Assembly (NCBI GenBank): GCA_029009035.1
Contig: JAQXJQ010000137.1
Location: 1 to 10,140 of the forward strand
Reading direction: 5' to 3'
Length of the DNA: 10,140 nucleotides
Origin: Oscillospiraceae bacterium
GTDB lineage: Bacteria; Bacillota; Clostridia; Oscillospirales; Oscillospiraceae
A program made the translations under genes and the position numbers. The notes beneath the pieces were generated by a model. That model was not told the DNA's origin. It saw only the letters and a list, made by a program, of their open reading frames with translations, and searched no databases. Below are positions 6,924 through 10,140 of this stretch, one piece after another (positions within the stretch are counted from its first letter, which is position 1; each line of letters begins with the position of its first letter).

Positions 6924-7004
6924 CTATGGGCATGACAAACAGCCGCTATTACCATAATAATAGCGATAAGCAGCCGTATAGCCGTTGGCGCGGGAATTCA
7001 GCAT
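6924..7004 (-). CDS. Tyrosine-rich leader peptide of the aroF-tyrA operon
   Basis: A 26-codon ORF, ATG at 7004 to TAG at 6924, too short for ordinary ORF calling. It has an AAAGGAG ribosome binding site at 7020-7014, 9 bases before the ATG. Codons 8-18 read GYTAAYRYYYG, with Tyr at codons 9, 13, 15, 16 and 17, all TAT. Five tyrosines within nine residues, three in tandem, directly upstream of a terminator and a tyrosine-pathway operon, is the pattern of a transcription-attenuation leader peptide. When charged tRNA-Tyr is scarce the ribosome would stall at codons 15-17; when it is plentiful it would reach the stop, covering downstream RNA and letting the terminator form. The peptide itself probably has no other role. 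The ribosome-stalling mechanism is inference; the ORF, ribosome binding site and codons are seen directly. Confidence 0.88.
   Translation of the reverse strand: MLNSRANGYTAAYRYYYGNSGCLSCP
6944..6965 (-). promoter_or_regulatory. Leader hairpin covering the tandem Tyr codons
   Basis: A perfect 8-bp inverted repeat, CGCTATTA (6965-6958) and TAATAGCG (6951-6944), with a 6-nt loop TTATGG. Its left arm and loop contain the three tandem Tyr codons, so a ribosome stalled there would melt it. It corresponds in position to the 1:2 stem of classical attenuators. Confidence 0.7.
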
Positions 7005-7030
7005 GGAAACACGCTCCTTTACACCCCTTC

Positions 7031-7059
7031 ATTTTAATGCTTTGAAGCAGTAAAGTCAA
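7031..7059 (-). promoter_or_regulatory. Sigma-A promoter of the aroF-tyrA operon
   Basis: TTGACT at 7059-7054 and TAAAAT at 7036-7031 on the minus strand, separated by exactly 17 bp. Transcription should start near 7024, only a few bases before the leader peptide's ribosome binding site. The leader RNA before the aroF ATG would be about 175 nt. Confidence 0.9.
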
Positions 7060-7100
7060 GCCCTGTCCCCAAATTTCTTCCCGCACACGGCCGACGGCCT

Positions 7101-7412
7101 TCAGCGATAGCGCACGGCGGTGCCGTAGGCCGTGATCTCCGCCGCTCCCTGCATGATGGAAGCAGAGGTATAGCGGACGTTCACCACCGCGTCGGCCCCC
7201 AGCTCCTCCGCCTCGTCCACCATGCGCTTGGTGGCCAGCTGCCGGGCCTCGGTGAGCATCTCGGTATAGGCCTCGATCTCGCCGCCCACCAGCGTTTTCA
7301 TCCCGGCCATGAAATCCTTGCCAAAGCTCTTGGCCTTGACCACGCTGCCCTTTACGATGCCAAGGGCCTCGATCTCTTTTCCCGGGACATGATCAATATT
7401 TAGAAGCAGCAT
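7101..7412 (-). CDS. YbjQ/UPF0145 (DUF74) family protein
   Basis: A 103-residue cytoplasmic protein of the YbjQ family, sometimes annotated as a heavy-metal-binding domain protein; its actual function is not established. Family features are the N-terminal PGKEIEALGIVKGSVV, the central GGEIEAYTEMLTEARQLATKRMVDEA helix and ELGADAVVNVRY followed by TAYGTAVRY at the C-terminus. The length is normal for the family. The ATG at 7412 has a GGAGGA site and lies 20 bp inside the end of the merR gene, so the two are probably translationally coupled and under the same MerR promoter. After the stop at 7101 there is a short GGCC/GGCC hairpin but no convincing terminator before the aroF promoter. Confidence 0.92.
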   Translation of the reverse strand: MLLLNIDHVPGKEIEALGIVKGSVVKAKSFGKDFMAGMKTLVGGEIEAYTEMLTEARQLATKRMVDEAEELGADAVVNVRYTSASIMQGAAEITAYGTAVRYR

Positions 7413-8034
7413 CCTCTTCTCCTCCTCTGATCTGTTTCAGCCGCTGATACAGGGCCAGCAGCACGCCGAACACCACCACGCCGATGGCCACCGCAAAGCC
7501 GATCACGATGCCCAGAGGAGGGGTCTCCTGCGAAAAGGCCCAGATGAGCAGCGCCGCCAGCGCGCCCACCAGGATCAGCACCGCCACGGCGCCCGTCACG
7601 GCAGGGGCATAGCGGTTGATATTGTCCCGGCGCTTGATATTCATAAATCTGGTTCCCTCCTGTTCCTTCTGTTCCATGTGCTCCAGCACACGGTCCACAT
7701 CCAGTCCGTCCAGATCGCAGCGGTTTTCCTTCAGCGCCTCGCTCACATCCAGCATGGCGTTCAGGTCGGAGCGCCGCCCCTCCAGATACTTCACATGGCG
7801 GTCCATGGTCTCGCCCAGAGAGGTCTGCCTCTGCTTCAGTCTGACGATCTCCTCAATGGGCACATCCAGCATCCGAAGCAGCCTGATCTTTTTCAGCCAG
7901 ACCACATCGGCGTCGTCATACTCCCGATAGCCGTTCTCACTGTTCCGACCGGGGGTGAGCAGCCCTTCCTTTTCATAAAAGCGGATGTTTCCCTTGGTGA
8001 TCCCCGCCAGCTGCTCCACCTGGTTGATCTTCAT
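7393..8034 (-). CDS. MerR-family regulator with C-terminal membrane segments
   Basis: A 213-residue transcriptional regulator. Residues 1-70 form a typical MerR winged helix-turn-helix (MKINQVEQLAGITKGNIRFYE start, then GYREYDDADVVWLKKIRLLR). A probable coiled-coil dimerisation helix spans about 75-105. Unlike most MerR proteins, whose C-terminus is a soluble ligand-binding domain, this one has two strongly hydrophobic segments, about 143-167 and 173-196, joined by a very short loop, so the DNA-binding domain is probably tethered to the inner face of the membrane. There is one cysteine (residue 106) and no CueR/ZntR-like metal motif, so the signal is unknown. The ATG at 8034 has a GAGGTGA site. 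It overlaps the YbjQ gene by 20 bp and appears to be autoregulated through its own promoter. Confidence 0.92.
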   Translation of the reverse strand: MKINQVEQLAGITKGNIRFYEKEGLLTPGRNSENGYREYDDADVVWLKKIRLLRMLDVPIEEIVRLKQRQTSLGETMDRHVKYLEGRRSDLNAMLDVSEALKENRCDLDGLDVDRVLEHMEQKEQEGTRFMNIKRRDNINRYAPAVTGAVAVLILVGALAALLIWAFSQETPPLGIVIGFAVAIGVVVFGVLLALYQRLKQIRGGEEDAASKY

Positions 8035-8055
8035 TTCTCTCTCACCTCTGAGGAT

Positions 8056-8086
8056 AGCCTACACCTTACAGTAGGTGTAAAGTCAA
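8056..8086 (-). promoter_or_regulatory. MerR-type promoter with 19-bp spacer
   Basis: On the minus strand, TTGACT at 8086-8081 and TAGGCT at 8061-8056 are separated by 19 bp rather than the usual 17. Overlong spacers filled by the operator are diagnostic of promoters activated by MerR-family proteins through DNA distortion. The regulated gene directly downstream is itself the MerR gene, pointing to autoregulation of the merR-ybjQ pair. Confidence 0.88.
8060..8079 (-). promoter_or_regulatory. MerR operator dyad
   Basis: Perfect 7-bp inverted repeat TACACCT/AGGTGTA (8060-8066 and 8073-8079) with a 6-bp centre, lying almost wholly between the -35 and -10 elements. Placement and symmetry match known MerR-family operators. 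Confidence 0.87.
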
Positions 8087-8101
8087 GTATTTTCCAAAAA
8101 T

Positions 8102-8983
8102 TTATGTCTCCTCCGGCGTCATGACGCCCTGGAGGGGATAGCTTCCGTAGCTGTCGAGGGTCTCCCCTTCCACCAGGATCTGCACGCCCCGCACATAGCC
8201 CAGGCTGCACAGGGACTCCACCACGCTGCGCACCACCAGCTCCTGCTCTTTCTCAGACTCCGGCGTCTGCCCGGCAAAGGCGGCGGAAAAGTCCGCGTAG
8301 CAGACCCCGTCCTCCACACGGGCGGAATAGACCTCCGTCTCCGGCGGCAGCAGCACGGTGAGGCCCGATTCCCTCGGCCCGGCCGCCAACGCCCGGAGCA
8401 CCGCCTCCGTGGCGGACTCGCTCCCGATCAGGCGGAACACCCGCAGCTCCACGCCCAGCTCGTCTCCGCCGGCACGGCGGAAGCACAGCGCGGCGGTCAG
8501 CTCCACCGGCTCCTCCTCCGCGCCGGAAAAGAAGAAGTCATCCCGGTTCAAAACGGGCTTGGCCCGCTCCGGCAGGTTCGCCCCCTGCACCGTAATGGCC
8601 ACCTGCTCCACACCTTCCAGTTGGAGCAGGGTCAGGGCAATGCAGCTGTCCGCCATGGTGAGGTCCACCCCGTGAAGGCTCGCGTACTCCCCGGACAGGT
8701 CCACGCTCAGCACTCTGCCACTCCGGGTCCAGCCCAGCAGTTCGGTCCCCTCCGGGATGGGGGACTCCATCCGGCCGCCCTCGGCAGGACCGCTCAGCAG
8801 GGCCGCCATCACCGCCGGCACGGACTGTTCGCCCCGGTAGCTTTGGGAGGCCATCGTCCTGCGCTCCTGCCCGGTCCTGGAGAGGAACCACAGCTGAAAT
8901 TCGCCCTCCGTCCCTCCCCCGCCGCAGGCGCACAGGGAGCTCAGCAGCACCGCACAGAGCAGCAGGCTCATCATCCGTCTCAT
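8102..8983 (-). CDS. GerMN-domain lipoprotein (two GerMN repeats)
   Basis: A 293-residue predicted lipoprotein. The N-terminus MRRMMSLLLCAVLLSSLCAC is a lipoprotein signal with the lipid-attached cysteine at position 20, followed by a glycine-rich linker. Two GerMN (sporulation/germination) domains follow, roughly residues 27-135 and 150-275; each has the pattern of an LLSGP- or LAAGP-type helix end, a PEGTELL- or PPETEVY-type turn and a VDLS- or ADFS-type strand. GerMN domains occur in spore protein GerM and in LpqB-type lipoproteins that partner sensor kinases. The frame is open to 9100, but the ATG at 8983 has an AAGGAGG site and the signal peptide starts there. It overlaps the kinase stop by 4 bp (ATGA), so the two are coupled and the lipoprotein may modulate the kinase outside the membrane. 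Confidence 0.9.
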   Translation of the reverse strand: MRRMMSLLLCAVLLSSLCACGGGGTEGEFQLWFLSRTGQERRTMASQSYRGEQSVPAVMAALLSGPAEGGRMESPIPEGTELLGWTRSGRVLSVDLSGEYASLHGVDLTMADSCIALTLLQLEGVEQVAITVQGANLPERAKPVLNRDDFFFSGAEEEPVELTAALCFRRAGGDELGVELRVFRLIGSESATEAVLRALAAGPRESGLTVLLPPETEVYSARVEDGVCYADFSAAFAGQTPESEKEQELVVRSVVESLCSLGYVRGVQILVEGETLDSYGSYPLQGVMTPEET

Positions 8984-10140
8984 GCCTCGCCGCCTCCTTC
9001 CTCTCCGCAGGCGGGAAATTCCACCCGGAACAGGGTGCCCACGCCTCCCTCGCCGGGGAACACCTCCACCTTGCCGCCGTGGAGTTTCACCGTCTCCCAC
9101 ACGATGGACAGGCCCAGGCCGGTGCCTCCGGCAGCCCGGGATCTGGCCTTGTCCACCCGGTAGAAGCGGTCAAAGATCTTGGCCCGGTCCTCCTCGGGGA
9201 TGCCCACGCCGGTGTCGCTCACGGTGAGCAGCACCTTGTCCTCCCGGCGCAGCACGGCCACATCCACCCGTCCGCCGGGCAGATTGTATTTGACGGCGTT
9301 TTCCATGAGATTGAACACCACCTGGTAGAGGTCATCCTCTGTACACAGCACCCGGCAGTTTTCCTCCCCCGCGCAGGTAATGGTCACCCCCGCCGCCTCC
9401 GCCAGGGGCTGCAGCATATGCCCGGCACGGGCCACCACGGCGTCCACGGCCACGGGGACGCGCCGGATGGGCAGCTCGGCATCCAGCCGGGTCAGGGTGA
9501 GCAGGCGCTCGCTGATCCGGGTAAGGCGGTCGGTCTCCTCTCCGATGTCCCCCATGAACTCCCGCACGGTCTCCGGGTCGACGTCCGGGTTCTGCAGCAC
9601 GGAGTCGGTGAGCAGGCGGATGGATGCCAGCGGGGTCTTCAGCTCGTGGGAGGCATCGGACACGAAACGCCGGCGCACCTCTTCCGTGGTCTGAAGGCGG
9701 TCGGTCAGGCGGTTGAACTCATCGGCCAGACGGGCCATCTCATCCTTCCCCCGCGGTTCCACCCGGTGGGTGTATTCGCCCTCCCGCACCCGGTTGATGG
9801 CGCCCAGCAGCAGCGAGGTATTGCGGGTCAGCGCCCTCGCCAACACCACCACCAGCACCAGAGCCGCGACGCACACCACAATGGAGATATAGCGCAGGTT
9901 GGACTGAATGGACTGCAGCAGCTCCGCCTGCGCGGTATCATATTCATAAAGGTACACCGCGCCCAATATCTCGCCGCGGTACACCACCGGCACAGCGGTC
10001 CTGGAGCGGAAGGCCTCCCCCCGGTACTCCGAGCGGAACACGTCTTTTTTCCCCTCCAGCGCGGTGAGCACCTCGTCCATCAGGGCGTAGTCCCCCCTGC
10101 GGTTGCCCAGCGTGGAGCTGTCATAGAGCACGTGGGCGGC
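8980..10140 (-). CDS. Sensor histidine kinase (N-terminus cut by right edge)
   Basis: Membrane sensor kinase of a two-component system; 386 residues are visible and the frame is open to the window edge, so the true start, the first membrane helix and probably a response regulator gene lie beyond 10140. Order of domains: part of an extracytoplasmic sensor region containing VVYRGEILGAVYLYEYD; a membrane helix (ISIVVCVAALVLVVVLARAL); a HAMP linker; a HisKA domain with the phosphorylated His in SDASHELKTPLAS (codon at 9646-9648); and an ATPase domain with N-box NLMENAVKYN, G1 SDTGVGIP, F-box FDRFYRVDKARS and G2 GGTGLGLSI. All catalytic motifs are intact. The sensor fold is probably PAS/CACHE-like but too little is visible to name the signal. 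Confidence 0.96.
   Translation of the reverse strand, partial: AAHVLYDSSTLGNRRGDYALMDEVLTALEGKKDVFRSEYRGEAFRSRTAVPVVYRGEILGAVYLYEYDTAQAELLQSIQSNLRYISIVVCVAALVLVVVLARALTRNTSLLLGAINRVREGEYTHRVEPRGKDEMARLADEFNRLTDRLQTTEEVRRRFVSDASHELKTPLASIRLLTDSVLQNPDVDPETVREFMGDIGEETDRLTRISERLLTLTRLDAELPIRRVPVAVDAVVARAGHMLQPLAEAAGVTITCAGEENCRVLCTEDDLYQVVFNLMENAVKYNLPGGRVDVAVLRREDKVLLTVSDTGVGIPEEDRAKIFDRFYRVDKARSRAAGGTGLGLSIVWETVKLHGGKVEVFPGEGGVGTLFRVEFPACGEEGGGEA

Noticed and set aside
1680..6957. Very long plus-strand open frames (652 and 681 codons) opposite the ABC and aromatic genes.
   Set aside because: They lie antisense to clearly recognisable genes, have low-complexity His/Gln/Gly/Arg-rich compositions typical of GC-rich shadow frames, and cross gene boundaries.
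6850..7024. T-box riboswitch in the aroF leader; AGGGAACCG at 6914-6906 faintly recalls the T-box antiterminator motif.
   Set aside because: The conserved TGG of the T-box sequence is missing, the leader is too short for a full T-box, and the Tyr-rich ORF with ribosome binding site explains the region better.
7062..7100. Terminator after the YbjQ gene, from a GGCC-GTC-GGCC hairpin.
   Set aside because: The stem is only 4 bp and no run of Ts follows; readthrough into the aroF promoter region cannot be excluded.
7050..8087. The 11-mer CTTGACTTTAC occurs in both the aroF and merR promoters, hinting that MerR also controls aroF.
   Set aside because: Six of the bases are simply the -35 element, the aroF promoter has a 17-bp spacer and lacks the TACACCT/AGGTGTA dyad.
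8115..8128. 14-bp perfect palindrome GGCGTCATGACGCC near the end of the GerMN gene, a possible terminator or operator.
   Set aside because: It lies inside the coding sequence with no loop, and the nearest T-run is more than ten bases further on and short; likely chance in GC-rich codons.

Overview
The window reads as chromosomal DNA from a GC-rich Gram-positive anaerobe of the Clostridia, most likely an Oscillospiraceae-type gut bacterium (Flavonifractor/Intestinimonas-like). The grounds are the ribosomal protein sequences, strong AAGGAGG-type ribosome binding sites, a type I-beta DAHP synthase, a GerMN lipoprotein and DUF2500/DUF6054-type small proteins. The taxonomic call is inference. Every gene lies on the minus strand, so transcription runs from high to low coordinates. 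Coding is dense and no gene-free stretch exceeds about 250 bases.

From right to left: (1) a sensor histidine kinase cut by the right edge, overlapping by 4 bp a lipoprotein with two GerMN domains; (2) a MerR-family regulator with two C-terminal membrane helices and a YbjQ/UPF0145 protein, driven by a typical MerR promoter (19-bp spacer filled by a perfect dyad); (3) an aromatic amino acid operon with its own sigma-A promoter, a tyrosine-rich leader peptide, an intrinsic terminator just upstream of the aroF ribosome binding site, then aroF (DAHP synthase), tyrA (prephenate dehydrogenase), a small DUF6054-like protein, a DUF2500-like membrane protein, and an ABC ATPase and permease, ending at a strong terminator at 1827-1863; (4) a short str operon, rplGB-rpsL-rpsG-fusA, with its own near-consensus promoter; fusA runs off the left edge.

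The most interesting element is the aroF leader (about 7025-6850). A 26-codon ORF with a good ribosome binding site carries five Tyr codons within nine residues, including three in a row. It is followed by a hairpin containing those codons and by a GC-rich UUCG-capped terminator with seven Ts. This has the layout of classical ribosome-mediated attenuation, here apparently sensing tyrosine supply to control the first step of the shikimate pathway and the tyrosine branch. It is not a T-box. The same DAHP synthase carries an N-terminal ferredoxin-like domain of the type that gives tyrosine feedback inhibition in the Thermotoga enzyme, so tyrosine may act at both the RNA and protein level. The ABC exporter-like pair and the two uncharacterised small proteins are packed into the same transcription unit and would come under the same control.
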